A stretch of DNA of 64,000 bases from Pseudomonas alloputida (GCF_021283545.2 NZ_CP128540.1:4933501-4997500); one strand, 5' to 3'. Shown: positions 36,923 to 54,974, numbered from the stretch's first letter. Program-made: numbers and translations. Notes: generated by a model from the letters alone, not told the origin.

Positions 36923-37968
36923 GGGCTGTCCGTCTGCCCTGCCGACACCAGATCCACGACTTCACGCACCACCACGGTGGCGAAGCATCCGGCCGGCAGG
37001 ACGAATTCCAGTTGCAGGATATCAGGCTCGGGATAATGCCACGTCAGGCCGCCAATAGGGAGCCGCAGAATTCGCCGTTCGTGATCCATGCCCGCCTGGG
37101 CCAGCCACTGGCAAAGTGCCGGCTGACGTGCGCCGATAGCGTTTTCCAGCTGCGCAGGCGCACCGCCAGCAGGTGAAGCGCCTTCCCCCCACATCGGGCC
37201 GGTTGGATGCAGGTCGAGAATCGCCAGGCGCGGGTCGGCACATTCCGCCTCACCCGCCGGGAAGAAACTGCGGCTGTCGGTGAACGCCAGCAGGTCGCCG
37301 ACCTGGGCTCGGGCCCAGCTACCGTCAGCCACACGCGCAGCCAGCAACTGATTGAACAGGTAGCTGCGCCCGGCCGAAAGCAGCCGCGAACGCACGTTGC
37401 GCTGTTCAGGCAAAGCCTTGCGCGCGGCCCAATCGAGGGCGTCATGGACGTTGCCACCCCCGTGCCCGAAGCGCTGGGTGCCGAAATAGTTGGGCACACC
37501 TTGCTGCCTCAGCTGCTCCAGGCGGGCATCCACCGCCTGGTGATCGGCAGCCAGGGCGGTCAGGCGCAAGGTGAACCCGTTGGCCGAATGCGCGCCGCGC
37601 TGCAGTTTGCGCTGGTGACGCACCTGCTTGAGCACACGCAGGCTGGCATCCTCGGCACGCGACAGATCCGGATCGGCCTTGCCCGGCAGGTGCAGGCTGA
37701 ACCACTGGCGGGTCAGCGCCTGGCGGTCCTTCAGGCCGGCGTAGCTGATGCTGCGCACCGGCACGCCAGCGGCGCGGGCGAGGCGCCGGGCGGCTTCTTC
37801 AGTGTTCAGATCACGCTTCTCGACCCACAGCCACAGGTGCTCGCCTTGGCCCGATAGCGGTATATCGAGGACTTCGTCAACCTGAAAGTCTTCGGCGACC
37901 GCTTTGAGGATGGCGGTGCCCAGGGGTTCGCCCGATGCGCGCGGGCCCAGCAATTCCAGTTCGGTCAT
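36910..37968 (-). CDS. truD: tRNA pseudouridine(13) synthase TruD
   Basis: A 352 aa enzyme making pseudouridine at tRNA position 13. The catalytic Asp is in [19 protein letters not shown] (about 74-92). [15 protein letters not shown] (about 155-169) is a conserved family motif. It overlaps ispF by 4 bp upstream and surE by 13 bp downstream. Confidence 0.95.
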
Positions 37969-38438
37969 GCTGGCAGCAGCAGGGCGACCGAATGCACGGC
38001 AATGCCCTCCTCGCGGCCGGTAAAGCCAAGCTTCTCTGTGGTGGTGGCCTTGACATTGACCTGGTCGAGCTCGACCTGCAGGTCTTCGGCGATCAGCTGG
38101 CGCATGGTTTCGATGTGTGGGGCCATTTTCGGTGCCTGGGCGACGATGGTGGCGTCAACGTTGCCGACCTTCCAGCCCTTGGCCTTGACGATGCCGACCA
38201 CATGGCGCAGCAGCGCGCGGCTGTCAGCCCCCTTGAACTGCGGGTCAGTGTCAGGGAAGTGCTTGCCGATGTCGCCCAGCGCCGCAGCGCCAAGCAAGGC
38301 ATCGCTCAGGGCGTGCAGCAGCACGTCACCGTCGGAGTGGGCCAGCAGGCCGTATTTGTGGGGGATACGCACCCCGCCCAGGGTAATGAAATCACCGTCG
38401 CAGAAACGGTGCACATCGTAGCCGTGGCCAATACGCAT
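37965..38438 (-). CDS. ispF: 2-C-methyl-D-erythritol 2,4-cyclodiphosphate synthase IspF
   Basis: A 157 aa trimeric zinc enzyme of the MEP isoprenoid pathway. It has the zinc ligands in GHGYDVHRF (D8, H10), the segment [21 protein letters not shown], and the C-terminal [19 protein letters not shown]. ispD (41658) and dxr (61766) of the same pathway are also in the window. It overlaps truD by 4 bp. Confidence 0.96.
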   Translation of the reverse strand: MRIGHGYDVHRFCDGDFITLGGVRIPHKYGLLAHSDGDVLLHALSDALLGAAALGDIGKHFPDTDPQFKGADSRALLRHVVGIVKAKGWKVGNVDATIVAQAPKMAPHIETMRQLIAEDLQVELDQVNVKATTTEKLGFTGREEGIAVHSVALLLPA

Positions 38439-38444
38439 AAGAAA

Positions 38445-38467
38445 ACGCCCTGAATGAGTCAGGGCGT
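38445..38467 (-). terminator. terminator between fghA and ispF
   Basis: A 9 bp stem ACGCCCTGA/TCAGGGCGT with a 5 nt loop, followed on the minus strand by TTTTC. It would end fghA transcripts just before the ispF start. Confidence 0.75.
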
Positions 38468-38502
38468 GATTCTACCTGCTTTGCAGGGGATTTGTGGGAT
38501 TG

Positions 38503-38546
38503 GGGCTGCTGTGCAGCCCTTCGCGGGCACGCCCGCTCCCACAGGA
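38503..38546. repeat. hairpin plus single REP downstream of fghA
   Basis: GGGCTGC-TGT-GCAGCCC at 38503-38519 runs directly into a gcgggc-type REP (ttcgcgggcacgcccgctcc, 38520-38546). The same composite occurs at 53100-53142. Confidence 0.8.
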
Positions 38547-38550
38547 GGCG

Positions 38551-39405
38551 TTAAACCCGCCCCAGTGCCACCGCATGATGGCGCAGGTGCTCCTCGATGA
38601 AGCTGGCAATGAAGTAGTAGCTATGGTCATAGCCTGGCTGCATACGCAGGGTCATTGCATGGCCACCTTTGCGTGCCGCCTGTTCCAGCGCTTCAGGCTT
38701 GAGTTGCTTCTCGAGGAAGTCGTCACGGTCGCCCTGATCCACCAGCAACGGCGGGCATTGGCCTGCCGGGGTTTCGGCCAGCAGCACGCTGGCATCCCAC
38801 TCACGCCAGCGCCCACGGTCTTCACCCAGGTAGCGGCTGAAGGCCTTCTCGCCCCACGGACAATCCATCGGATTGCTGATCGGCGAGAATGCCGACACCG
38901 AGCGGTAGCGCCCCGGATTGCGCAAGGCGCACACCAGCGCGCCATGCCCACCCATGGAGTGGCCGCTGATGCTGCGCTCGCCCGACGCCGGGAAGTGTGC
39001 CTCGATCAGGGCTGGCAACTCCTCCACCACATAGTCATGCATGCGGTAGTGCTGGGCCCAGGGTTGCTGGGTGGCGTTGAGGTAGAAGCCAGCGCCCAGG
39101 CCGAAGTCCCAGGCGCCGTCCGGATCGCCCGGCACCTGCTCGCCACGCGGGCTGGTATCGGGGGCGACGATGATCAGCCCCAGCTCGGCGGCCAGACGCT
39201 GGGCGCCGGCCTTCTGCATGAAGTTCTCGTCGGTGCAGGTGAGGCCGCTGAGCCAGTACAGCACCGGCAGCTTTTCGCCCTGCTCGGCCTGCGGCGGCAG
39301 GTACACAGCGAACACCATATCGCAACCCAGCACCTTGGAATGATGCCGGTAACGCTTGTGCCAGCCGCCGAAGCTCTTCTGGCAGGAGATGTTATCCAGG
39401 CTCAT
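38551..39405 (-). CDS. fghA: S-formylglutathione hydrolase
   Basis: A 284 aa serine esterase of the esterase D family that releases formate from S-formylglutathione, the second step of formaldehyde detoxification. The nucleophile elbow is [12 protein letters not shown] (Ser about 147). The oxyanion segment [13 protein letters not shown] is at about 49-61, and the Asp and His of the triad lie in [10 protein letters not shown] and PGYDHSYYF. It lies 8 bp downstream of adhC, forming a two-gene operon. Confidence 0.94.
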   Translation of the reverse strand: MSLDNISCQKSFGGWHKRYRHHSKVLGCDMVFAVYLPPQAEQGEKLPVLYWLSGLTCTDENFMQKAGAQRLAAELGLIIVAPDTSPRGEQVPGDPDGAWDFGLGAGFYLNATQQPWAQHYRMHDYVVEELPALIEAHFPASGERSISGHSMGGHGALVCALRNPGRYRSVSAFSPISNPMDCPWGEKAFSRYLGEDRGRWREWDASVLLAETPAGQCPPLLVDQGDRDDFLEKQLKPEALEQAARKGGHAMTLRMQPGYDHSYYFIASFIEEHLRHHAVALGRV

Positions 39406-39413
39406 GACAGACC

Positions 39414-40610
<1,197 letters not shown>

Positions 40611-40633
40611 TTATTGCCACACAGGGATAATCG

Positions 40634-41530
40634 ATGAGCAGCCGATGGGAAGGCATCGACGAATTTGTCGCCGTGGCCGAATCGGGCCAGTTCACTGCCG
40701 CCGCCGAACGCCTGGGGGTTTCCTCATCGCACATCAGCCGGCAGATCGCCCGGCTGGAGGACCGCCTGCAAACGCGCCTGCTGTATCGCAGCACCCGCCG
40801 GGTAACCCTGAGCGAAGCCGGGCAGACCTTCCTGCAGCATTGCCAACGCTTGCAGGATGGCCGTGAGGAAGCGCTGCGCGCCATGGGCGACCTGGCCAGC
40901 GAACCCAAGGGCTTGTTGCGCATGACGTGTGCAGTGGCCTACGGCGAGCGCTTCATCGTGCCGCTGGTGACGCGATTCATGGCGCTGTACCCGCAGTTGC
41001 GCGTGGATGTGGAGCTGAGCAACCACACCCTCGACCTGCTGCATGAAGGCATGGACCTGGCCATCCGTCTTGGCCGCCTGGCCGACTCTCGCCTGGTGGC
41101 TACCCGCCTGGCGCCAAGGCGCATGTACCTGTGTGTTTCGCCGGCCTATCTTGAGCGCTATGGCCGGCCACACAGCCTGTCGGAGCTGGCGCGGCACAAT
41201 TGCCTGGTGGGGAGTTCGGACTTGTGGGCGCTACAGCAGGATGGCCGTGAGATCAGCCAGCGGGTACAGGGTAACTGGCGCTGCAACAGTGGCCAGGCAG
41301 TGCTGGATGCGGCGCTGCAAGGAATCGGGTTGTGCCAGTTGCCGGATTACTACGTGCTGGAACACCTGAACAGTGGTGCGCTGGTGTCGCTGCTGGAGGC
41401 GCACCAACCGCCGAATACGGCGGTATGGGCGCTGTATCCGCAGCAGAGGCACCTGTCGCCGAAGGTACGGCGGCTGGTGGATTACCTGAAGGAGGGGTTG
41501 GCGGGGTTGCCGGAGTATCGTTTCGGCTGA
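40634..41530 (+). CDS. gfnR: LysR-type regulator of formaldehyde detoxification (GfnR-like)
   Basis: A 298 aa LysR regulator. DNA-binding domain at about 4-63 (FTAAAERLGVSSSHISRQIA), effector domain at about 90-290. It is divergent from adhC-fghA as GfnR is in P. aeruginosa, where it activates these genes in response to formaldehyde or methylglycine-derived formaldehyde. The name is by position and family; the inducer is not shown by the sequence. Confidence 0.75.
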   Translation: MSSRWEGIDEFVAVAESGQFTAAAERLGVSSSHISRQIARLEDRLQTRLLYRSTRRVTLSEAGQTFLQHCQRLQDGREEALRAMGDLASEPKGLLRMTCAVAYGERFIVPLVTRFMALYPQLRVDVELSNHTLDLLHEGMDLAIRLGRLADSRLVATRLAPRRMYLCVSPAYLERYGRPHSLSELARHNCLVGSSDLWALQQDGREISQRVQGNWRCNSGQAVLDAALQGIGLCQLPDYYVLEHLNSGALVSLLEAHQPPNTAVWALYPQQRHLSPKVRRLVDYLKEGLAGLPEYRFG

Positions 41531-41554
41531 CGGGATGTGCTGCTGGTACTGGCC

Positions 41555-41640
41555 TCTTCGCGGGTAAACCCGCTCCTACGACGGTCTGTGTCCAACCACC
41601 GATGCAATCCATTGTAGGAGCGGGTTTACCCGCGAAAAGG
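41555..41640. repeat. REP pair between gfnR and ispD
   Basis: An inverted pair of gcgggt-type REPs at 41555-41579 (ttcgcgggtaaacccgctcc) and 41613-41640 (tgtaggagcgggtttacccg). Both contain the full GTAGGAGCGGGT site. Confidence 0.9.
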
Positions 41641-41657
41641 CCAGCCCAGGAGAACGC

Positions 41658-42365
41658 TCAGCGTTTACCCGCCCAGCGCTGGCGCAACCATTCGAGATCT
41701 TCGGGCCGGGTCACCTTTATGTTGTCACTGCGCCCTTCCACCAGCCGCGGCGCCTGACCGGACCATTCGATGGCCGAGGCTTCGTCGGTCACCACCACAT
41801 CCGACACCAGGCACTCAGCCAGCGCCCGATGCAACGCTCCAAGGCGGAACATCTGCGGTGTGTACGCCTGCCAGATGGTGCTGCGGTCCACGGTAGCACT
41901 CACCCGGCCATGGCTGTCGGCACGCTTGAGGGTGTCGCGCGCCGGCACCGCCAGCAGGCCACCCACCGGGTCGTCCGCCAGCTCCGACAACAGCTTGTCC
42001 AGGTCGCTGCGCGCCAGGTTCGGCCGCGCAGCATCGTGCACCAGCACCCAGTCGCTGTCCGCCGCCCCCTGGGCATGCAGCACCAGCAAGGCGTTAAGCA
42101 CCGAGTCAGCGCGTTCACGCCCGCCCGCCGCGCAGTGGATGCGTGGGTCGCTGGCGCAGCGCAGGCCAGGCCAGTACGGGTCATCTTCGGCAATGCTGAC
42201 CACCACGCCCTTGAGCGCCGGGTGGCCAAGAAAACAGTCGAGGCTGTGCTCGAGAAGGGTCTGCCCAGCCAGCTCCAGGTATTGCTTGGGGCGGTCGGCA
42301 GCCATGCGGGCACCTACACCCGCCGCAGGGATCACGGCCCAGAAGGCCGGCAAGATATCGATCAT
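41658..42365 (-). CDS. ispD: 2-C-methyl-D-erythritol 4-phosphate cytidylyltransferase IspD
   Basis: A 235 aa CTP-dependent enzyme of the MEP pathway. The nucleotide-binding loop PAAGVGARMAADRPKQYLEL (about 12-31) and VLVHDAARPNL (about 106-116) are clear. The C-terminal signature KVTRPEDLEWLR is present. It overlaps ftsB by 4 bp (ftsB upstream), the usual ftsB-ispD coupling. Confidence 0.95.
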   Translation of the reverse strand: MIDILPAFWAVIPAAGVGARMAADRPKQYLELAGQTLLEHSLDCFLGHPALKGVVVSIAEDDPYWPGLRCASDPRIHCAAGGRERADSVLNALLVLHAQGAADSDWVLVHDAARPNLARSDLDKLLSELADDPVGGLLAVPARDTLKRADSHGRVSATVDRSTIWQAYTPQMFRLGALHRALAECLVSDVVVTDEASAIEWSGQAPRLVEGRSDNIKVTRPEDLEWLRQRWAGKR

Positions 42366-42643
42366 TTCTGTGGCAACTGGAAGAGGGTTTCGCCCTCTTT
42401 GACCATCCCCAATTCATGGCGGGCCCGTTCTTCAACGGTCTCCATGCCTTTTTTCAGCTCTAGCACTTCAGCATCGAGCACACGATTACGCTCGAGCAAG
42501 CGCTCGTTTTCGGCATGCTGATCGGCAATCTGCTGCTTCAGTTCGGTCACTTGCGCCAGGCTGCCGTTACCCACCCACAGGCGGTACTGCAGGCCACCCA
42601 ACAGCAAGAGCAGAACGAGGAACAACCAATAGGGACTGCGCAT
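42362..42643 (-). CDS. ftsB: cell division protein FtsB
   Basis: A 93 aa bitopic membrane protein of the FtsQLB divisome complex. One N-terminal membrane helix (YWLFLVLLLLLGGLQYRLWV, about 4-23) is followed by a leucine-rich coiled coil (about 28-70, VTELKQQIADQHAENERLLE). ATG 42643 starts MRSPYW; a GTG codon just before it is not needed. It is coupled to ispD. Confidence 0.94.
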   Translation of the reverse strand: MRSPYWLFLVLLLLLGGLQYRLWVGNGSLAQVTELKQQIADQHAENERLLERNRVLDAEVLELKKGMETVEERARHELGMVKEGETLFQLPQK

Positions 42644-42702
42644 CACGTTATCCAGGTTAAAAAGGCTGCCGCGTACTTGTTACTTCGGGGCCTCGAATAG
42701 CA

Positions 42703-42728
42703 CGAAGCCTGGCCGAGGCCAGGCTTCG
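42703..42728. repeat. 12 bp perfect hairpin between eno and ftsB
   Basis: CGAAGCCTGGCC (42703-42714) and GGCCAGGCTTCG (42717-42728) with a 2 nt centre. No T run follows on either strand. It lies beside a second imperfect stem, GTAGGAA (42750-42756)/TTCCTAC (42772-42778). Both lie in the 168 bp between eno and ftsB and could be transcript-processing or partial termination elements. Confidence 0.55.
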
Positions 42729-42811
42729 TCGACAGAAACCCGTTAGTACGTAGGAAAGTTCAGTACGAACGTTCCTACAACTCCGGCTGCTGCCTTTTTA
42801 CCATCTCTTGC

Positions 42812-44140
<1,329 letters not shown>

Positions 44141-44199
44141 TTAGGAAATTCTTGCCGTTCACCGGGCGAACTTGCTTTGGGCAGGCCTGATGAAGGGAG

Positions 44200-44221
44200 C
44201 CCCTGACCGACTGGTCAGGGG
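44200..44221 (-). terminator. terminator between kdsA and eno
   Basis: A 9 bp stem CCCCTGACC/GGTCAGGGG with a 4 nt loop, 35 bp after the kdsA stop and about 100 bp before eno. On the minus strand no strong T run follows, so termination may be partial. Confidence 0.6.
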
Positions 44222-44255
44222 TGGATCGGGCGGTACTTTACCCGAGAAATGAGCT

Positions 44256-46754
<2,499 letters not shown>

Positions 46755-46758
46755 TTAA

Positions 46759-46774
46759 GGCGGCCAGCGCCGCC
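46759..46774. promoter_or_regulatory. hairpin in the pyrG leader
   Basis: GGCGGC-CAGC-GCCGCC, a 6 bp stem with a 4 nt loop, 26 bp upstream of the pyrG start. It follows the small ORF and could affect ribosome loading at pyrG. Confidence 0.4.
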
Positions 46775-46814
46775 GGAGAAAGCGAAGGAAGGCCGAAGCC
46801 CCCGATCACCTGCG

Positions 46815-46925
46815 TCAATCACAGTGCATCTCGAAAAACTGCCGCGTCTGTACAGCCAGGGTATACCCGGCATGGCGTTCGCTCGTCATTTCCAGAATCA
46901 GCTCGGCAAAAAACTGCTTGGTAAT
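46815..46925 (-). CDS. unannotated small ORF in the pyrG leader (36 aa)
   Basis: An open frame of 36 codons ending TGA at 46815 reads ITKQFFAELILEMTSERH..., finishing RQFFEMHCD, with Pseudomonas-like codon use. AGGAG (46932-46936) stands six bases before an ATT codon (46923-46925). A TTG at 46929 touches the AGGAG and is too close to be used. The first ATG (46887-46889) would give only 24 residues. A promoter lies just upstream. It may be a real small protein with a rare ATT start or a leader peptide of pyrG; neither is proven. Confidence 0.35.
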   Translation of the reverse strand: MTKQFFAELILEMTSERHAGYTLAVQTRQFFEMHCD

Positions 46926-46980
46926 CGGCAACTCCTGTGTTTTCGCGGAACCCACAGAAGTTGTATCAAGAAGGGAGGGT

Positions 46981-47009
46981 AGTCTACCGGAATGTACCCT
47001 TCAGCTCAA
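46981..47009 (-). promoter_or_regulatory. promoter for the pyrG leader
   Basis: TTGAGC (-35, 47004-47009) and TAGACT (-10, 46981-46986) on the minus strand with a 17 bp spacer. The -35 overlaps the last codons of tilS. Transcription would begin near 46974, upstream of the small ORF and pyrG. Confidence 0.55.
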
Positions 47010-48284
47010 ACCTTGCGCGTTCGTCGGTAACTGCCAGTGCAGTTGGCAATCCGCCTGCACCAGCCCGGGCAGGTTGGCCACCGCCAGCAGGCATTCGCCG
47101 TGATACAGCAACGGCAGGCGCGAGCGCAGGAAATGCGGCACCTGCTGTTCGTTGAGCAGGCGCTTGAGGTCCCGCCGACCACGGCCGGGAACCTCCAGCA
47201 TTTCACCCCCCTGACGGTAGGCAATGCGCAACCCGCTCGGCACGGCTGCGCCAACAAGACGCACGCAACCATTGCCCGGCAACCGCAACGGCCCATCAGG
47301 GTCGGGCCAGGCCAGCGAGCCAGCCGGTTGCTGTAGCCAATCACCGCTCAACCACCAGATGCGCCCGTGGCTACGCACCAACCGTCCATCGGCAAGCCGC
47401 CAGACTGGCCGGGCATCGGCACCGGCATCGCGCAGGTCTGCCCAGCCGGCCCAGTGCCGGGTATCGGGCAAACGGGTGCGCTGGCTCAGCCAGTACTGCA
47501 AGGCATTGCGCTGACGGGCCGGCGATAACGCCAGCAGGGCGGCCAGGTCGAGGGAATCCAGCCCCGGCCAGGCGAGGGGCGCCCCCTTACCCGCAAGCGC
47601 CAGATCCTCCTGGGCCAGTTCGTCCAGCAAACCCAGCGCCTCGCCCAGATGCTCTGCTGCACGGGCGAAGTTCTGGCTGGCCTGTGGCCAACGTTGCTGC
47701 AAGTGCGGCATCACTTCGCCGCGCAGGTAGTTGCGGGCGAATTGTGTGTCGACGTTTGACGGGTCTTCGATCCAGGTCAGCCCTTGGGCTTGAGCATACT
47801 CCTGCAAATGTTGCCGGGAACAGGCCAGTAACGGCCTGACCAGGCTGCCCTGCCCCAGCGCCCGCTGCCCCGGCATTGCCGCCAGGCCCCGCAGGCCGGC
47901 ACCGCGCAACAGGCGGAACAGCAGGGTCTCGGCCTGGTCGTCGCGGTGCTGGCCGGTGAACAGGATATCGCCCGGGCCGAGCACTTGCCTGAAGGCGGCA
48001 TAGCGGGCATCGCGAGCGGCCTGTTCAAGGCTGGCGCCTGGGGAGACCTGGACGTGGATGACCTGAAGTTCAACGTCGAAATTGTCGCAGATGGCCTGGC
48101 AGTGGGCGGGCCAGGCGTCGGCAGCAGCTTGCAGGCCGTGGTGGATATGGATGGCGCGCAGCGGGGGGGATGCGTGGTTGCGGGCGTATTCGGCCAGCAG
48201 GTGCAGGAGGACGGTGGAATCGAGGCCGCCGGAGAAGGCGACGTACCAGGTGGGGGCGTTGAGCCAAGGAGTGAGGTTGATCAT
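47001..48284 (-). CDS. tilS: tRNA(Ile)-lysidine synthetase TilS
   Basis: A 427 aa ATP-dependent enzyme that attaches lysine to C34 of the AUA-reading tRNA-Ile, which is essential. The PP-loop YVAFSGGLDSTVLLHLL is at about 14-30, GQHRDDQAETLLFRLLRGAGLRG at about 123-145, and the TilS C-terminal substrate-binding domains follow. It lies downstream of accA, separated by a REP pair and hairpins. Confidence 0.95.
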   Translation of the reverse strand: MINLTPWLNAPTWYVAFSGGLDSTVLLHLLAEYARNHASPPLRAIHIHHGLQAAADAWPAHCQAICDNFDVELQVIHVQVSPGASLEQAARDARYAAFRQVLGPGDILFTGQHRDDQAETLLFRLLRGAGLRGLAAMPGQRALGQGSLVRPLLACSRQHLQEYAQAQGLTWIEDPSNVDTQFARNYLRGEVMPHLQQRWPQASQNFARAAEHLGEALGLLDELAQEDLALAGKGAPLAWPGLDSLDLAALLALSPARQRNALQYWLSQRTRLPDTRHWAGWADLRDAGADARPVWRLADGRLVRSHGRIWWLSGDWLQQPAGSLAWPDPDGPLRLPGNGCVRLVGAAVPSGLRIAYRQGGEMLEVPGRGRRDLKRLLNEQQVPHFLRSRLPLLYHGECLLAVANLPGLVQADCQLHWQLPTNAQGLS

Positions 48285-48311
48285 CTAGCCCTCGCTCGAT
48301 TCCAGAAAGCA

Positions 48312-48410
48312 TTCGCGGGCATGCCCGCTCCCACACGTACGGCGCAAGCCTCAAGGGCAGCGCAATACCTGTAGGAGCGGGTTTACCCGCGAACACCGGC
48401 GAAGCCGGTG
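48312..48410. repeat. REP pair plus hairpin between accA and tilS
   Basis: A gcgggc-type REP at 48312-48336 and a gcgggt-type REP at 48369-48393, inverted, followed by CACCGGC-GAA-GCCGGTG at 48394-48410. The second REP (ctgtaggagcgggtttaccc) is an intact copy of the IS110 target. Confidence 0.88.
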
Positions 48411-48423
48411 CCATCAATCACAA

Positions 48424-48440
48424 GGGCCGCAAAACGGCCC
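48424..48440 (-). terminator. terminator of accA
   Basis: A 6 bp stem GGGCCG/CGGCCC with a 5 nt loop, 15 bp past the accA stop, with only a short T-containing tail on the minus strand. Confidence 0.6.
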
Positions 48441-48455
48441 CGGGGCAAATCAGAA

Positions 48456-49403
48456 TTAGAGGCCGTAGCTCATCAGGCGCTCGTAACGACGGGCCAGTAG
48501 CGCATCGTTGTCGAACTTGCCGAGCATGTCCAGCTGCTGCACCAGATCGGCACGGATGCTTTCGGACATCTTGGCCGGATCACGGTGGGCGCCGCCCAGC
48601 GGCTCCTGGATGACCTTGTCGACAATGTTCAGGCTCTTCAGACGCTCGGCGGTGATGCCCATGGCCTCGGCCGCGTCTGCTGCTTTATCGGCAGTTTTCC
48701 ACAGAATCGAAGCACAGCCTTCCGGCGAGATCACCGAGTAGGTGGAGTACTGCAGCATGTTCAGTTGGTCGCACACGCCAATGGCCAGTGCCCCACCGGA
48801 ACCACCCTCACCGATCACGGTAGCGATGATCGGGGTTTTCAGGCGTGCCATGACCCGCAGGTTCCAGGCGATGGCTTCACTCTGGTTGCGCTCTTCGGCG
48901 TCGATGCCCGGGTAGGCGCCCGGCGTGTCGATGAAGGTCAGGATCGGCATCTTGAAGCGTTCGGCCATTTCCATCAGGCGACAGGCCTTGCGGTAGCCTT
49001 CCGGGCGCGGCATGCCGAAGTTGCGACGCACTTTCTCGCGCACTTCACGGCCCTTCTGGTGGCCAATGACCATGACCGGCTTGCCGTCCAGACGCGCAGT
49101 ACCACCCACGATGGCGGCGTCGTCAGAGAAGTGACGGTCCCCGTGCAGCTCTTCGAACTCGGTGAAGATGTGCTCCAGGTAGTCCAGGGTGTAAGGACGA
49201 CGCGGGTGACGGGCCAGGCGGGCGATCTGCCAGCTGGTCAGGTTGCCGAAGATGCTTTCGGTCAGGGTGTTGCTCTTGTCTTGCAGACGGGCAATTTCAT
49301 CGCTGATGTTCAGCGAGTTGTCGTTGCCCACCAGGCGCAGGCCTTCGATCTTGGCTTGCAGGTCGGCAATCGGCTGTTCGAAGTCGAGGAAATTCGGGTT
49401 CAT
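48456..49403 (-). CDS. accA: acetyl-CoA carboxylase carboxyltransferase alpha subunit
   Basis: A 315 aa subunit that, with AccD, transfers CO2 from carboxybiotin to acetyl-CoA, the first step of fatty acid synthesis. It has [15 protein letters not shown] (about 122-136), the oxyanion-type segment [23 protein letters not shown] (first part at about 152) and [13 protein letters not shown] (about 196-208). ATG 49403 (MNPNFLDFE) has GGA upstream; an ATG six bases earlier lacks one. It lies downstream of dnaE. Confidence 0.97.
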   Translation of the reverse strand: MNPNFLDFEQPIADLQAKIEGLRLVGNDNSLNISDEIARLQDKSNTLTESIFGNLTSWQIARLARHPRRPYTLDYLEHIFTEFEELHGDRHFSDDAAIVGGTARLDGKPVMVIGHQKGREVREKVRRNFGMPRPEGYRKACRLMEMAERFKMPILTFIDTPGAYPGIDAEERNQSEAIAWNLRVMARLKTPIIATVIGEGGSGGALAIGVCDQLNMLQYSTYSVISPEGCASILWKTADKAADAAEAMGITAERLKSLNIVDKVIQEPLGGAHRDPAKMSESIRADLVQQLDMLGKFDNDALLARRYERLMSYGL

Positions 49404-49509
49404 AGTCATCCGTCTTGGGTCTACGGCCAGGCGGCCGGCCGGTTGATCCGTTTGGCGCCATACCTTACGGGATCAGGCGCATTCAGGTCGAGATTAAATT
49501 TTTGTCGGT

Positions 49510-53034
<3,525 letters not shown>

Positions 53035-53099
53035 GGAAGATCCTGTAGCAGTGCTTAACGACAAGGGCGGGATTGTAGCCTAACTAGGGGCTTTTTTTG

Positions 53100-53198
53100 G
53101 GGCTGCTTTGCAGCCCTTCGCGGGCACGCCCGCTCCCACAGGTACGGCCCCGCCGCTCAGACCGATGAATCCTGTGAGAGCGGGCGTGCCCGCGAAGG
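53100..53198. repeat. hairpin plus REP pair between rnhB and dnaE
   Basis: GGGCTGC-TTT-GCAGCCC (53100-53116) joins a gcgggc-type REP (53115-53142). Its inverted partner is at 53171-53198 (ctgtgagagcgggcgtgccc), a degenerate subtype with GTGAGAG. Confidence 0.85.
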
Positions 53199-53213
53199 GC
53201 CGCGAAGCGGCCC
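53197..53213 (-). terminator. rnhB terminator hairpin
   Basis: A 7 bp stem GGGCCGC/GCGGCCC with a GAA loop, 8 bp past the rnhB stop. Confidence 0.65.
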
Positions 53214-53220
53214 CAATAGG

Positions 53221-53844
53221 TCAGATCAGGGAATCGGTGACGCCTTCGCGCGCTTCCCAAGCCGCCCGCACCGGGGCGAAGGAACGCCGATGAATGGGCG
53301 TAGGCCCAAGACGTGCCAACGCCTCGAGATGCACCGGGGTCGGGTAGCCCTTGTGCCCGCCAATGCCATAACCCGGGTAGATCAGTTCGAACGCACTCAT
53401 CTCCCGATCACGGGTCACCTTGGCCAGGATCGATGCCGCCGCAATGGCCGGCACCTGGCTATCCCCCTTGACCACCGGTGCTGCCGGCACCGCCAGCTTC
53501 GGGCAGCGATTGCCATCGATCAGGGCCAGCTTTGGCGTAATGTGCAACCCCTCCACTGCCCGCTGCATGGCCAGCATGGTGGCTTGCAGGATGTTCAGGC
53601 TGTCGATTTCCTCGACTTCGGCGCGGGCGATGCAGAAGCTCAAGGCCTTTTCGCAGATCTCGTCGAACAGCGCCTCACGCCTGGCTTCGGTGAGTTTCTT
53701 AGAATCGTTCAGACCGAGAATCGGCCGTGCAGGATCAAGAATCACCGCCGCCGTTACCACCGCGCCGCACAGCGGGCCACGGCCCACTTCATCAACGCCG
53801 GCAACCAGGTCTTCTACCAAGTTGAAGTCCAGTCCAATTTGCAT
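53221..53844 (-). CDS. rnhB: ribonuclease HII
   Basis: A 207 aa nuclease that removes ribonucleotides and RNA from DNA-RNA hybrids. Active-site residues are in [20 protein letters not shown] (Asp-Glu-Gly-Arg, about 15-18), LIDGNRCP (Asp about 108) and the second Asp in [19 protein letters not shown] 53844 (MQIGLDFNL); an in-frame ATG at 53952 lies within lpxB and is rejected. It lies 1 bp after lpxB. Confidence 0.95.
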   Translation of the reverse strand: MQIGLDFNLVEDLVAGVDEVGRGPLCGAVVTAAVILDPARPILGLNDSKKLTEARREALFDEICEKALSFCIARAEVEEIDSLNILQATMLAMQRAVEGLHITPKLALIDGNRCPKLAVPAAPVVKGDSQVPAIAAASILAKVTRDREMSAFELIYPGYGIGGHKGYPTPVHLEALARLGPTPIHRRSFAPVRAAWEAREGVTDSLI

Positions 53845-53845
53845 G

Positions 53846-54973
53846 TCAGCGGTCCTTGAGCAGGGCCAGTACCGCCTCGGCCGCCTGATTGGAGGCGTCA
53901 CGGCGCAGGGTGCGGTGAATTTCGTCGAAACGTTCGGTCTGCTGGCTTCCATCGCGCACCAGCGGCGCCAGGGTGTTGGCCAGCGCTTCGCTGGTAGCGT
54001 CGTCCTGCAGCAACTCGGGCACCAGCTCTCGCTGGGCCAGCAGGTTCGGCAATGACACGTAAGGGCTTTTCACCAGACGCTTGAGAATCCAGAAGGTCAA
54101 GGGCGCCAGGCGGTACGCCACTACCATCGGCCGCTTGTACAGCAACGCCTCGAGGGTGGCGGTGCCCGAGGCGATCAGCACCGCGTCACAGGCCGCCAGG
54201 GCCTGGTGCGACTGGCCATCGAGCAGGGTCAGCGGCAGTTGGCGCCCTTCAAGCATCTGTTCGATCTGGGCGCGCCGCGTGGCGTTGGCGCAGGGCAACA
54301 CGAAGCGCACACCCGGCACTTGTTGGCTGAGGCGCTCGGCGGCGTCGAGGAACAGCGCGCCCAAGCGCCCTACTTCGCCACCCCGGCTGCCCGGCATCAA
54401 CGCCACCACCGGCCCCTCGCCCAGGCCCAGCGCGGCACGCGCGGCCGGGCGGTCGGCTTCAAGCGGTATGGTGTCTGCCAGCGGGTGGCCGACAAAACGC
54501 ACTGGCACACCCTGCTCTTCGTAGAACCGCGCCTCGAACGGCAGCAGCGTCAGCATCAGGTCGCAGCCTTCGCGGATCTTCAGCACGCGCTTCTGCCGCC
54601 AGGCCCACACTGACGGGCTGACATAGTGCACGGTCTTGATCCCGGCCTGGCGCAGCTTGAGCTCGATGTTGAGGGTGAAGTCAGGGGCGTCGATGCCGAT
54701 GAATACGTCGGGCTTTTCTTCGATCAGGGTCTGGATCAGCAGCTTGCGGCGCTTGAGCAGTTCGCGCAGGCGCCCCAGTACCTCGACTAGCCCCATGACG
54801 GCCAGGCGCTCCATGGGGAAATAGGATTGCAGGCCCTCGGCCTCCATCAAGGGGCCGCCAACCCCGATGAAACGCACGTCGGGGTGGCGCGCCTTGAGGG
54901 CACGCATCAAGCCTGAACCAAGGATATCGCCACTGGCCTCACCGGCGACCAGCGCTACGCAAAGCTGGGCCAT
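53846..54973 (-). CDS. lpxB: lipid-A-disaccharide synthase LpxB
   Basis: A 375 aa peripheral membrane glycosyltransferase (GT19) joining UDP-2,3-diacylglucosamine and lipid X. It has the N-terminal [21 protein letters not shown] (first 20 seen), [14 protein letters not shown] (about 92-105) and the donor-binding [20 protein letters not shown] stretch (about 267-286). Part of lpxA-lpxB-rnhB, with 1 bp between lpxA and lpxB. Confidence 0.96.
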   Translation of the reverse strand: MAQLCVALVAGEASGDILGSGLMRALKARHPDVRFIGVGGPLMEAEGLQSYFPMERLAVMGLVEVLGRLRELLKRRKLLIQTLIEEKPDVFIGIDAPDFTLNIELKLRQAGIKTVHYVSPSVWAWRQKRVLKIREGCDLMLTLLPFEARFYEEQGVPVRFVGHPLADTIPLEADRPAARAALGLGEGPVVALMPGSRGGEVGRLGALFLDAAERLSQQVPGVRFVLPCANATRRAQIEQMLEGRQLPLTLLDGQSHQALAACDAVLIASGTATLEALLYKRPMVVAYRLAPLTFWILKRLVKSPYVSLPNLLAQRELVPELLQDDATSEALANTLAPLVRDGSQQTERFDEIHRTLRRDASNQAAEAVLALLKDR

Positions 54974-54974
54974 A

